A DNA stretch of 20,368 nucleotides from Antrodiella citrinella (lineage: Eukaryota; Basidiomycota; Agaricomycetes; Polyporales; Steccherinaceae): NCBI GenBank assembly GCA_004802725.1, contig SGPM01000424.1, positions 1-20,368 of the forward strand, read 5' to 3'. Shown in pieces: positions 9,116 to 19,782 of the stretch. Both the position numbers and the translations under genes were made by a program. Position 1 is the stretch's first letter. Each line of letters begins with the position of its first letter. The notes beneath the pieces were generated by a model. It did not search any database, had not been told where the DNA came from, and was given only the letters and a program-made list of their open reading frames with translations.

Positions 9116-10977
9116 TTTCTCTATACCGACAGTCGTGTGGAAACAGAGACAGCGGCGTTACCAAGGATGTGTGTACGATTGAACAAGGCGGTAGGTCCGA
9201 AGTTGCATGTACGATAATTTACGTTTTCGACACGAAAGTGCATCCTTGATAGTCAAAGGGGACGACGCTATGAAGCATAATTCGTTCTTCATGATGAGCC
9301 CGTAATGATCTTCTCGCTTCCTTGTTGGCTCTTCGCAAGCAATTACTCACATGTTCTCTGGCTGTTGACATGAGGCAAGAATGCCGAGAGGATGTTTCAT
9401 CTAATTTGGTGGTACGTACGTCGTCAGGCTGCTGTTGAGTGTATATGCCCTTCTCACCCTACGTCAGGTTCCAAGACAACAATAGCATTCTCCTACGAGG
9501 TTGATGCATCATACATACGTGGGGAGCACTACACACACCACGCCCCGATAAGCGGTGCTGGATCTCACTGTTTTTGAGTCCATGCGTTAGGATGAGGCTT
9601 GTTTTGACAGATGATGCCATACAACAGCGCTTTCATGGCCAGAACTGGAGACTCACAACATGCTTGTTTCACCGGGATACATGGATAATCGCTTTTCCCT
9701 TAAGGTTGCCATTGCGACTATATGACATGTCAAACAGGTTAATCCAAGGAGGATATGTTGACCGAGTTGGTACGCACAAGTAGCATATTTATTCTTTCGA
9801 CGTACTCATGTCTCGACTTCCAACAGTACCTTGCATGCATACGCAATCTGCGTAGCAGTTTGCGTCTACTTTCTGCGTGTTGATGTTCCTCCAACTGCCT
9901 CAGCAGCGCGCGTGGATACTCTCACAGCTGTGTCTACAGGCGGTGTTCAAAAATGACGCCGATCTGACATAGGTGTACTTTGGTCTTCTCCAAGCTAAGG
10001 CCTTTTGACTCTTTTTGCAGAGCTTCACCAATTGTTTCCCAAGGTCAGTTCGCCACATGCTCATCGGCGTCATCGGCTACAGGACTGACAGCCGGCCCAC
10101 AGCGGTTTTGTTATGTGCACAGCTGTATTGTACTTGTGTCTGTCGTGTTTACTTGTGCCGAATCCCACAACAGTCCGGCATGGAGCAACTTTGAAGGTGC
10201 GTTGACTTCAATGATATTTTCCTTGATATCAATTGACACCTGTAAACGAACTTGAACAGCACCATGCAGTGTGCCATAAGTGACACTGCAGGGCCCGGGT
10301 CTGACCATGTCCAAGTCCCCGCAAGTTGAGGATGGTCGGTCGGCGGACTGCAATACCTAGCAAACAGCCACTCAACCGCGGCCTGCTCGCATGCAGTGTT
10401 CCGGGAATCGATCCGAGAGGTCGCGGCGACGACCGTTCGCTGGCCCTGCGGAGATGATAACAGGCACACGCGGCGGTCCTTCGTTGATATGAGATTCATT
10501 ACTTGCAAGATATCGGAAGAACAATGTTCTCGACGGCTATGGGCCTGTGGCCCTCGACTCTTAATGAAAACTGTGCGGGTGCGGGTAGTCAAGCTGCGGG
10601 GCGTTGTGGGCGTTGACGGGCGTGTAGATTGGCGACCGACAGAGCCTGAGTACACTGACATGAGTCTGAAATTGCTCTTACATACGAAGAGAGAGAGAGT
10701 ATATTCATACATCAAATAAACATACCTAGTTCCATCCTGCGAGGCACCAAACTTGAGTTCGAGGCGTACATCAGAGAAAGCTCGAGTATCACTGATCTTT
10801 AACTGAGGAACAATTTCTCTTCGAAGCTCTTTAGAACAACTTTAGACGACCTCGAAAACGCCGTCACCACTTTGCTCTCTTTCCTCACCAACGTCGTCGC
10901 TCTCCATGTCGTGCAGACCCTTTTAACCAACGCCACCGTTTGTTCCAATACGCACTCCTTCCTAGCCCATCGTCACC
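9116..10977. other. Long gene-poor tract between the UBX and coiled-coil genes
   Basis: This is about 1.86 kb with only short, interrupted open frames and no domain I recognise. Plus-strand pieces at 9392-9577, 9574-9783 and 9980-10255 cannot be spliced into one convincing protein. A 188-codon minus-strand frame (10149-10715) is Arg/Ser-rich without family features. The part at about 10270-10630 is visibly richer in G and C. A short GA repeat lies near 10688-10700. The final 130 bp (10850-10977) are C/T-rich and probably form the promoter and leader of the next gene, whose start has a good context (caccATGg). Confidence 0.5.
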
Positions 10978-13049
10978 ATGGAAGACCTTGCCAAAGACAC
11001 CAATGCGCTCTCCATTAACACACCCACATCTCCCCGGCCCTCTACACGTCCTAGTGGTCCTCGCAGTCGACGACCACACTTCAAGTCTGCAGTTCCCCTC
11101 ACCCTGCATAACGGCAATTCGTCGCCTTCCGACGATATTGTTCCAGCGTACTCCGGTCGGAACTCACCCACGTCCCAGAGTGCTTCCCAACCGAACTCTC
11201 CCTTTCTATCACCCATGCCCAGTCTCTCGCAACTCTCTGAGGCTGTCGTCCAACTCAACCAGAGGCCGATGCCACGACGTGAGCAGGGTGTGCAAGTGTC
11301 CGTGGGCGACATGGGCACCGGAACGTCGAGCCGATCGTCTACGCCCGCCGTCAAGCTGCTCGCGAAAGCCCCCTCGCTCGATCCACCGCCTGCGCTGAAC
11401 TTCGAGTCTACGCCGGTACCATGGAAGGGTATGACGCTGCAGGCGGCGCAGTGGACGTTCTCATCGGAGCAACTTCAGGCCATCGTGTCACGAGCTATTC
11501 GGTCGTCCGCACAGGAGGGATTCATAAAGCTGCTGTCGGTGAAGATACTGGACGAGGAGCTCGTGGCAGAGATGCTGAGGCTAGACACAGTGCGTGCCCC
11601 GCTATTTATTGTGGCGAAATTTATGACCTCCCGCTCCGATCGATCCACTAATCGAAACCCTTGCTGCAGGTCAAGGCAACCACACAGGCCCAGTACCGAT
11701 TCAACATGCATAGGAGAACTATGTTGCTACAGTCGCTCATGGCACTCGCAGCGAATGGCGATGCCGACAGCAACACAGCCATGGTAAATCTCACCACCCA
11801 GCTCGCAGAAATTACCGTCTCTTGCGACCGCCTTATGGAGAACATGCTCCGCACCTGCGACCAGCGCGCGCAGATACAACATCTGCAGGATATACACGTT
11901 TCCTCTGCGCTCGCGATGGCACTGCGGAAACTCAACGGAAGTTACGCCAAACGGACAGCAGAGCTGAAGGAGGCAAGAACACAGATTGAGCAACTGAAAG
12001 CAGAATTAGAAGAAGCATGGAACGTAGCGGAGGATATGGCGCAGGAGATGGATGATTTGGATAACTTCCATTCAGGATTCAGTAGTGGTGGAGACGATGG
12101 GGAGGATATGACAAGTGCGAATGGACTAAAGGCAGGCGAGGATGATACGCTCAACGATGTGAGCGTTCGGATGGCCAGGGTTGTCCCCATCTTAGGAACA
12201 GCTGTGGCCTCCAAGGCGACACTGACGAACTTGATTGACGAACCAGTACCAGTACCCGCACCAGAACCAACACCAGGGCCATCAGCACCTTCGACACCGG
12301 GTATAACCTCATCGGAAAAAGATATGGACAGGACAAGTCGTGTATTTGCTGCGAGGAAGAGAAGTAGTCGGACGTCGAAGGCGAGCTTGCGGATACCAAA
12401 GAGCGCGACGACGCCTCCCGCCGACAGGACTTCTGTGTTCTCGAAACGGAGTCGAAGCAAGAGCCTGCGAGGAGGTGAACCTGCAGTTCCGCCTATCCCG
12501 GTCGATTCTTTCTTAGAAATGGCTGAAACTCGACCTACTTCGCCCGCTCAGAGTGCGCACGCTATGCCTCCGGTCCCGCAACTTCCTACCGGTAAGTTAT
12601 GCTGTCTGACCATCAGATGTTGTATGCTGATTACATGATTCTCAGCCGTGACAGAACAACCTACATCCCCTCGTCCGTCAACGCCACAATTCGAAATTCC
12701 TCCAATCACGATTGACTACGCCGACATGATGCAACGGAAGTCATCGATACCCTCACGTCGCATCAAATCTATGCAGCCTCCCGTCCGAGCTCGATCTATG
12801 GACGACTCTGATATAGACACGGCCGCCACGCGGCGCGTCTCCAAAGCAGAATACAAGAAATTCGACGGATGGCCTTGGGGTGGCGGATCGAAGAAGAGTA
12901 AACGACATTCTGTTCCCTTGACGCGGATGGCGTTAGACACCAAGAATGAGGTCGCAGAGAGGACAGTTGGCATGTTCAAGAGAGAGTCACGGCCGAGGTC
13001 CTCGACGTCGCTAGGGAATCATCTTCACGCACCTTCCGAGCCAGCGTAA
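10978..13049 (+). CDS. Fungal coiled-coil protein of unknown function, Ser/Pro-rich tails
   Basis: Three exons (10978-11589, 11670-12591, 12646-13049) give 645 aa, all in phase, with introns of 80 and 54 nt (donors GTGCGT and GTAAGT). Residues 1-140 are low-complexity and Ser/Pro-rich. A compact folded block follows at about 150-310: WTFSSEQLQAIVSRAIRSSA, then LLSVKILDEELVAEMLRL, then a helical bundle with SSALAMALRKLNGSYAKR. Next is a coiled coil at about 315-345 (LKEARTQIEQLKAELEEAWN) and an acidic patch. The C-terminal half is disordered, Pro/Ser/Arg-rich, with basic clusters (KRSRSKS, KKSKRHS). I believe I have seen similar folded blocks in uncharacterised proteins of other filamentous fungi, but I cannot name the family. 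No catalytic motif or membrane segment is visible. A scaffold or cytoskeletal role is a guess. The motif PTSPRPST occurs at residues 16-23 and again at 517-524. Confidence 0.87.
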
Positions 13050-13992
13050 CTCGACTTTTTCCTGGGCTCATTGTTGGACTTTCACTGACTCTACCCCTTC
13101 TTCCTCCTACCCCGGATTCTACCACCATCTCTACGGCTCATATATACCATATATCCTCTCCTTTCAACTCAACCCTTCTCTCATCCTCAACATTACCCCG
13201 TGACTCATTGTTACCTACCATCAGCCAATGTGTTCACACCACTGTCCAACGCGTTCCTGTGCCGTCTGTGCCCATGTACTCGTACTTACCCCCGATATCT
13301 TAATTCTGCTCTCCCTTCTGCTCTTTGTATTCGCAGTATACTCATTCACCGTATTACTAGATGGACCATCATCCTCACATCCTCTCTATTGCTTTCCCTT
13401 TTTCTTCCTGTTCTCCTTGCCTTCTATTTCCTTGTTCATTGATTCACTAAATTCATACCAAGTTCCTCTCCTTCCACCATCTCTCGCATTTGATTCTCGT
13501 CGCTGTTGTGATTGTGTCTTTCATTTCGCTCTCTACGATAGTTGACGGCATAAGCCTCCGTCAATATTCAATAACAGTGCATGTAAAACAAGGCCCCGTC
13601 TCGATATTTGTGTTGTCAATGCAGTCTTTGGCTCTGCCAAGGAAAACTATATGGTGCTAACCTATGGCAGTCAATCCCATCCAGGCTTCGTCGGACGAAC
13701 GGACATAAGGGAGGGCCTCGCAACGAAGCAGGGTTTGATCGTACTACCAGGCAAATGCGTGCAAATCGAGGTCCAATATATCAAGTGATCCGAAGGTGGC
13801 GAAGAATGTGAAAGGGGTATAGAGAGGAATCCATTGAAATGTGAGGACGTGTGATACAAGAACCTGAGGTAAAATAATAATAATACATCTGGAGCTAGCG
13901 GTAAGCCCACGATGAAAGGCTGATCAGTATACTGGATTGAACTCACAGAAAACATAACGTGTAAGGGCGACTCTGTAACGACTAACTTCACA
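13050..13992. other. Convergent 3' spacer with a long pyrimidine-rich tract
   Basis: This is 943 bp between two converging genes. From about 13050 to 13520 the plus strand is strongly C/T-rich, with many tctctc, ccttcttcc and ttcctc runs. It most likely forms the 3' untranslated region of the coiled-coil gene. The remainder (13550-13992) is ordinary sequence holding the 3' end of the SNARE transcript. Long open frames in the pyrimidine tract are composition artefacts. Confidence 0.5.
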
Positions 13993-14479
13993 TCATGGTG
14001 GTGCGGCGCCAGACGGAGATGCTGACGTGAACCAGAACAGACCCAGCAGCCTCCACAATATCCACAGGCCCAACATCCCACACACGATGTACCCAATCGT
14101 TCGCCACTGCTTCACACCGCCTTTGCCTATCCCAAATGCTTGGCCGGCTCGCCGTGAAGACTCGGCCAAGGAGGATCCGAATGACGAGAAGGTATCTCGC
14201 TGTACGCACACACAATCAATCAGTCAATCATTCGACACTATTCAACTTGATTGACGGTGTACGTACTGTGCCATCCAGAGTCAAATTCTGGCTCTCAACA
14301 TCCTCGTAAATGTCTGTAGTTACCTACGAGTTTCGAAATTAGACCGCGACAATAGGAATACCATTGTAAGCACTCACTCCGCGAAGACTACGCAATTTCG
14401 AGTGCAAATCATCCAGTCTCTGGTCGTTTTGCGCCTCGTATGTGTCTTCAACATTGTCCCTCCCCCGTGAAGACGACAT
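13993..14479 (-). CDS. Bet1/Sft1-type Qc-SNARE
   Basis: Three minus-strand exons (14479-14378, 14323-14267, 14199-13993) give 121 aa with phase-0 junctions. This is the size expected for Bet1-family SNAREs (about 97-142 aa). The N-terminal stretch YEAQNDQRLDDLHSKLRSLR starts the SNARE helix. It continues as VTTDIYEDVESQNLTLDGT, with Q46 aligning by eye with the zero-layer glutamine of Bet1, and then through RDTFSSFGSSLAESSRRAG. A C-terminal tail anchor follows at about residues 87-110 (IGYIVCGMLGLWILWRLLGL), then a short Ser/Pro/Ala tail. Such proteins drive ER-Golgi or intra-Golgi vesicle fusion. The DIYEDVESQ section looks closer to Sft1 than to Bet1, so I leave the symbol empty. The second intron contains CAATCAATCAGTCAATCA-like repeats (plus strand, about 14213-14230). 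It is divergent from STT3. Confidence 0.92.
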
Positions 14480-14888
14480 TATAGCTTTGAGTTATAGAGA
14501 AGGATAAAAGTGGTAACGGTTTGTGGTGAGTTGTGGGCGGTACCGCGCTGTTCTTAGCTCTCGGCGTTCGCCGAAGTGTTTTATTTAGCCTACTACTGCG
14601 CGTTCTATGAGCTGGCAACGAAACATACATGTTATAACGGGCTTGTGGCGAACGAATGTAGTATCAAGACTTTATAATTACAGTGTAAATATACTACGAA
14701 AGACTGCAAAAAAACGAGGACGAACGATTCAGTCAATCATGAGCTGGATAATATTGAGCGCGTCACCAAGCGCCCATACGTGTTCGCTAGTAAAGTTGCC
14801 GTCGCTGTTCTCAACAACCAACTCCCACCTTCCTTCACCATTCCTCACGACGACGAAGGGCTCGTCGCATTCGTGATTGTGGTCCAAC
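14480..14888. promoter_or_regulatory. Divergent promoter region of the SNARE and STT3 genes
   Basis: The 409-bp spacer separates the two start codons and carries no supported gene. It includes C/T-rich stretches close to the STT3 start (14815-14850). Because both products act in the early secretory pathway, shared control is plausible, but no known binding site could be identified by eye. Confidence 0.5.
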
Positions 14889-17759
14889 ATGGCCACCACG
14901 ACGGCCTACCAAGTTCCTGCCAATCTTTCTCCTACCGCTATCGCCAACACCTCGTCACTTCTCCGCATTGTGGCTCTTGCATTGATTTCTGCTGCTGCTA
15001 TTGCTTCACGTCTCTTCGCTGTTATAAATTTTGAGAGTATCATTCATGAATTGTACGTGAAATTATGCTTTGCAGCTGTGAATGGTGTGCTCATGTTGCG
15101 TTCTACAGCGATCCATGGTTCAATTAGTGCGTACCATACTTAGGGTCTCTCACGCATTGGCCAACCAGGTATTACAGCCGTGCTACGAAGGTGCTGGCAT
15201 CTGAAGGGTTCTACGTACGTTGAAGGAATCGCTGTGACATGTGGTCGAGCTGCTGACGCGCCCTTAGGCCTTTTGGAACTGGTTTGACCCTACTGCATGG
15301 TATCCCTTAGGACGTGTCGTCGGAGGCACCATCTACCCTGGTCTCATGGCTACTAGTGGTGTCATCTTCTATGCACTGAAGGCCATTAACCTACCGGTGG
15401 ACATCCGTAACATATGTGTTCTTCTCGCTCCTGGTTTCAGCGCCCTTACTGCATGGGCCACCTACATGTACGTATCCCTTCATTGAAGACCCACACGCGA
15501 CCCCTGACATTCTCGGTGTTCGCAGGTTCACAAAAGAAATGAAGGATGAGAGCGCTGGTCTCCTTGCTGCAGCTTTCATTGGCATCGTCCCTGGCTACAT
15601 CTCGCGCTCCGTGGCAGGCTCTTATGATAATGAAGCCATTGCTATCTTCTTGCTCATGTTCACCTTCTACGCATGGATCAAAGCCCTGAAGACTGGTAGC
15701 GCTTTCTTTGGCACAGTAGCCGCGCTGTTCTATTTCTACATGGTGGCTGCTTGGGGTAGGTTCATCCGGACAATGACATTCTACAATTGACTGACTTCAA
15801 TTATAGGTGGTTATGCTTTCATCACAAACATGATCCCTCTGCATGCCCTGGCTCTCATTCTGATGGGCAGGTATAGCGGACGCCTCTATGTCGGCTACTC
15901 CTCCTGGTACGCAGTCGGAACACTCGCCAGTATGCAAGTACCCTTTGTTGGATTCCAACCAGTGCGCACAAGCGAACACATGGCGGCTCTTGGTGTCTTT
16001 GGTCTTCTGCAGATCATTGCCTTCGCTGAACTGGTCCGTTCGCATGTGTCCTCCAAACAGTTCCGAGCCCTGCTCTTCGCCTCCGTGATCGGACTGGGTC
16101 TCCTCGGTACTGCCGGGATTGTTGGTATGACCTATAAGGGCTGGATCGCACCTTGGACTGGCCGTTTCTACTCCCTATGGGATACCGGTTATGCCAAAAA
16201 GTAATGCCGCTTGAGATTTATTGAAGCATACGCTGACGACACTTTGAATGTTAGGTATATCCCGATTATTGCATCCGTGTCGGAACATCAGCCCACTGCA
16301 TGGCCGTCATTCTTCATGGATCTGCAATTCCTCATCTTCCTCTTCCCTGCTGGTGTGATCATGTGCTTCCGACAACTTCGTGACGAGCATGTTTTCGTGA
16401 TCATCTACGCCATCGTTGCCAGCTACTTCGCGGGAGTCATGGTCCGCCTCATGTTGACCTTGACTCCAGTTGTTTGTGTGGCAGCCGCCATTGCCTTCTC
16501 AACTTTGTTGGATACCTACTTGAACCCAGAACAACCCGAAGAAGAAACTCCAAGCGCCGCCGTGCCCAGCACCGCAGCACCTTCCGAAACTTCCTCCGCG
16601 AAGAAGGGAAAGAAAGCTGCACCCGCGCCTGCGACCCTGGCTGAACTGGTCAGCAATGCAACTGGTCCAGAAAGTACCAAACGCAAGACGGGTATCTTTG
16701 GTCTCGACACACGACTCCTTGTCATCCTTAATGCCCTCGGCATGCTCGTCTTCTTCGTATGGCACTGCACATGGGTGACATCCAGCGCTTACTCTTCTCC
16801 CTCTGTCGTTCTCGCATCGGCCAACCCGGACGGTAGTCAACATATCATTGACGACTTCCGCGAGGCGTACTACTGGCTTCGACAGAACACCCCTGAAGAC
16901 GCCGTTGTCATGAGCTGGTGGGATTATGGATACCAGATCGCCGGAATGGCTGATCGGCCAACCCTGGTAGATAACAACACATGGAACAACAGTAAGTCCT
17001 CGCCCATTCTAGGATGACCCGTAGCTGGAAGTAACTTAAACATGTTTCGATCACAGCTCACATTGCCACGGTCGGCAAAGCTATGTCGAGCACTGAGGAG
17101 GTCGCGTACCCCATTCTCCGCAAGCACGACGTCGACTACGTGTTGATCATTTTCGGTGGTCTGATTGGGTACTCCGGTGACGATATCAACAAGTTCCTTT
17201 GGATGGTTCGTATTGCACAAGGTGTTTGGCCGGATGAAATCCAGGAACCTAATTATTTCACTCGGACCGGAGAGTACAAGATTGATGACCAGGCATCTCA
17301 GACCATGAAGGACAGTTTGATGTACAAGATGTCCTACTACCGGTAAGTTTTACTTGGAAGTCCGGCGCACTTAGTCCGCAGACACTCACACCAAAGCTCA
17401 GTTTCGCGGAGCTTTTCGGCGGGCAACAGGCTGTAGATCGTGTTCGAGGCCAGCAGGTTCCAAAGACTGGGCCTACGCTTGATTACCTCGGTAAGTTGCA
17501 TAGTGTTAACTTCCCCAATGTGGCTAACAATTTGTTATCTCTATAAAGACGAGGCGTTTACTTCGGAAAACTGGATCGTGAGTGTCGCGCACGTTCAAGC
17601 TCTATCTTGACATCTACTGAATTGCGAGCCTAGGTCCGTATCTTCCAAGTGAAGAAAGAAGATTTACTCGGACGAGATCTCAAAAGTGCCAACTCTTTCG
17701 ACCAAGGCAAGAAGAAGAAGAGGTCCAAGCCGTCCTCACGACGAAGAGCTATTTTGTAG
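14889..17759 (+). CDS. STT3: STT3, catalytic subunit of oligosaccharyltransferase
   Basis: Eleven exons: 14889-15052, 15109-15126, 15178-15214, 15268-15467, 15526-15755, 15807-16200, 16255-16991, 17057-17342, 17402-17490, 17549-17577, 17634-17759. They sum to 2310 nt (769 aa), in phase throughout. The enzyme transfers the lipid-linked glycan to Asn in N-x-S/T sequons in the ER lumen. Hallmarks are the metal/acceptor motif EFDPWFNYRATK (Asp56), [26 protein letters not shown], the [10 protein letters not shown] loop at 355-364, and the sequon-binding WWDYG at 569-573. The conserved NNTWNNTHIA segment (588-597) carries two sequons four residues apart, as in yeast Stt3. Multiple membrane helices fill residues 20-450. 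A charged Ala/Pro/Glu/Lys loop (about 450-500) separates two helices and looks lineage-variable. The C-terminus is polybasic (KKKKRSK). The length is close to the ~718 aa yeast protein plus this loop. The gene appears intact. Confidence 0.97.
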
Positions 17760-18257
17760 ACTTTCCTATTCATTGTGGCATTCTGATCAATACTATATTT
17801 GCATACTACCATTCTCGCGAAGAATATCGTATTGACATGCCCAGAATGTCAGGTGTAGCGATCACATTCCATGTGTTCCAATGATCTCGAATCCAAAAGG
17901 CAAACTTTCTACGCGTCACGGTCCGTTGGTGTCCGGTGTCTCGCTACGTGGCTCCTTTGTTCGTCTCCTGAGGTCGCATCTGACTCCATTCGCTGGACTG
18001 GTTTGGCGCGATCGTCAGGAAGCTCGTGGTCGTATGAGCCCCGCGGCACCTTCTGCGATATCGCGGAGACGTTGAATACGCTTTCCAGTCTCGTACCGCG
18101 GTCCGCCCGATGCTACGAGGAACGATGGCGGGGCTATTGCGCTCCACAGACGAACCGTCTAGAGTACGAACTTAGCCCGTTGAATGAAGTTCTCCTCTGC
18201 ATCATACGCGATCCTCATAAAACAGGATAGCGCAACGCTCAAGATGACCAGTGCACT
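17760..18257. other. Spacer between STT3 and the pectinesterase pseudogene
   Basis: This 498-bp spacer contains overlapping open frames on both strands at about 17870-18230, with no domain or signal sequence I recognise and no splice pattern. It probably contains the STT3 3' end and the former promoter of the pectinesterase. Confidence 0.45.
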
Positions 18258-19782
18258 ATGAAAAACTTCCTCCAGCTCGCGTGCTTACCAGCCTTGTTTG
18301 CTTTGCAGGTATCTGCTCTCAGTAGCCCACCTGCTGGTGCGATCACAGTGGGCCCCGGTGGAAACTATTCTACTCTGTCAGCAGCCATGAAGGATACGTC
18401 CAGCCTTGTCTGTCTCATATACCTATGTACCCTGATCAGGATACTGACATTCTTCATGCAGGTGTACTTCGTCTTTGCAAATACTTTTCACGAGCAGGTG
18501 GTCATCTCGCGCCCAAATGTCAGGGTCTTTGGCCAAACAAATTCCTCGCAGACCTTTAGCGGCAATAGTACGTCTTTTTGACGGTCCTTGTTCGTCGGAC
18601 AGTGCTTGCTTACACACCCGCGTTAGCCGTGCTCATCACAAATAATACCCCTGCTTCTGTAGCAGGATCGAACGATGCAAGCGGAACAGTCCAAATCCAC
18701 GCCGCCAACGTCTCCTTGTACAATCTAAATATCGCCAACACTTATGGAAAACCAGTGGAACAGTCTCAGGCTATCGCCCTGAGTATGCAAAGTGGGCAAT
18801 TTGGAGCATATGGTCTCAAGGTTACAGGGTTTCAGAAAGTCGCTGTAGGGTCTGAAAATTTGCGGCTACTGACAACATGCGCTAATGCACAGAGACACCT
18901 TGCTTGCGGACTAAGGAGTGTGAGTGGGAATTGCGCGGATATGATCTACGTCTCAGAAGGCTCTTTATTGTTGGCTCGGATCTCTCCAGACAATTCTACA
19001 GCAACTGCTGGATCGAGGGCGCAGTAGACTTTGTCGGTCACATTTCTATTAAATCATGCGACACCGTTGGACTGACCTGGGTCACAATTAGATTTTTGGG
19101 ACGCAAGCATCGTACGCGGCTCGCTCGTTGAGAAACGGCCCTCACTGATTGCGTCAATGGTGCAGGATCTGGGTGACCCAATCTATTATCAATGTCCGTG
19201 CACTTTCCGTTTACTGCATGAGATAGTCGCTGAGACCCGGCGGCAGACGGTATCATCCGGATGCATCACAGCGTCTGGTAGGTCTAGCGACGACCCCAAC
19301 TGGTACGTGATCGACAACTCCCTCGTGCAAGGCACGGGGACCGCATTCCTTGGACGACCATGGCGGGATTTTGCCAGGGTCGTTTTCCAAAATGCGTTCT
19401 TGAGCAACAACGTGTGGGTGTATCATCGATTTGCGCATTCGAGCTGGAAGTATTCATTGACTCCTATATACGCAGCCCCGCTGCGGGATGGTCTCCGTGG
19501 AACTCCTCGTACGTTGTAAACCTCGAACATGCGTACAACACACTGCTAGCTTTACTCAATTACGCCGTACAGCACACCCCAGTAAGCTGTCAAGTTAGCC
19601 GTTTAGCATCACCGTCGACTCACCTCCCCTTTAGGACTGACCATGTTACCTTCGCCGAGTTCAATAACACAGGACCGAGTGCTACCGGTATCCGAGCAAA
19701 CTTCTCTACTGAATTGACGTCACCCATATCTATCTCGACCGTCCTGGGTTCCACGTCTTGGGTCGATGAAGCGTTCTTGTGA
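18258..19782 (+). pseudogene. Pectin methylesterase (CE8), secreted; two point lesions
   Basis: Family homology reconstructs 11 exons: 18258-18407, 18462-18567, 18627-18834, 18893-18919, 18990-19032, 19092-19111, 19166-19193, 19247-19413, 19476-19508, 19573-19581, 19635-19782. They total 939 nt (312 codons plus stop), the normal size for a fungal CE8 enzyme, which de-esterifies pectin outside the cell. A signal peptide (MKNFLQLACLPALFALQVSA) is followed by family blocks: EQVVISRPNVRVFGQT, SQAIALSM (Q133), GFQ-DTLLAD (Q155, D156), EGAVDF-IFG (D177), and LGRPW (R231, W233). The spacing matches bacterial pectinesterase catalytic residues. Lesion 1: the donor after 18834 reads GAAAGT where GTAAGT is expected; acceptor, phase and 58-nt length are otherwise right. 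Lesion 2: codon 162 is TAA (18912-18914), where homologues commonly have a sense codon such as CAA. All other exons remain in phase to the natural end SWVDEAFL. Sequencing error or an unusual splice cannot be excluded. Confidence 0.9.
18835..18892 (+). other. Intron with a lost donor site (GA...AG) in the pectinesterase
   Basis: The 58-bp stretch starts GAAAGT and ends CACAG. Removing it rejoins GFQ to DTLLAD, the conserved catalytic block. Retaining it yields a frame of unrelated residues that stops at 19025-19027. A single T-to-A change at 18836 would convert a consensus GTAAGT donor into this sequence. Confidence 0.75.

Noticed and set aside
10395..10430. tRNA T-arm-like string on the minus strand (tcggatcgattcccgga)
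   Set aside because: The stem does not pair properly and no acceptor, D or anticodon arms are present at the correct distances.
10149..10715. 188-codon minus-strand open frame
   Set aside because: No domain, signal or splice support, and Arg/Ser/Thr-rich composition typical of chance frames in GC-richer DNA.
13200..13545. Hydrophobic open frames that look like membrane proteins
   Set aside because: They fall inside the pyrimidine-rich tract, where C/T-rich codons give Leu, Ser, Phe and Pro automatically; no family features.
14213..14230. CAATCAATCAGTCAATCA tetranucleotide-like repeat
   Set aside because: A short simple repeat inside a SNARE gene intron, with no evident function.
17871..18230. 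119-codon plus-strand frame upstream of the pectinesterase
   Set aside because: No domain or signal peptide, overlapped by other frames on both strands, and lies in a spacer.
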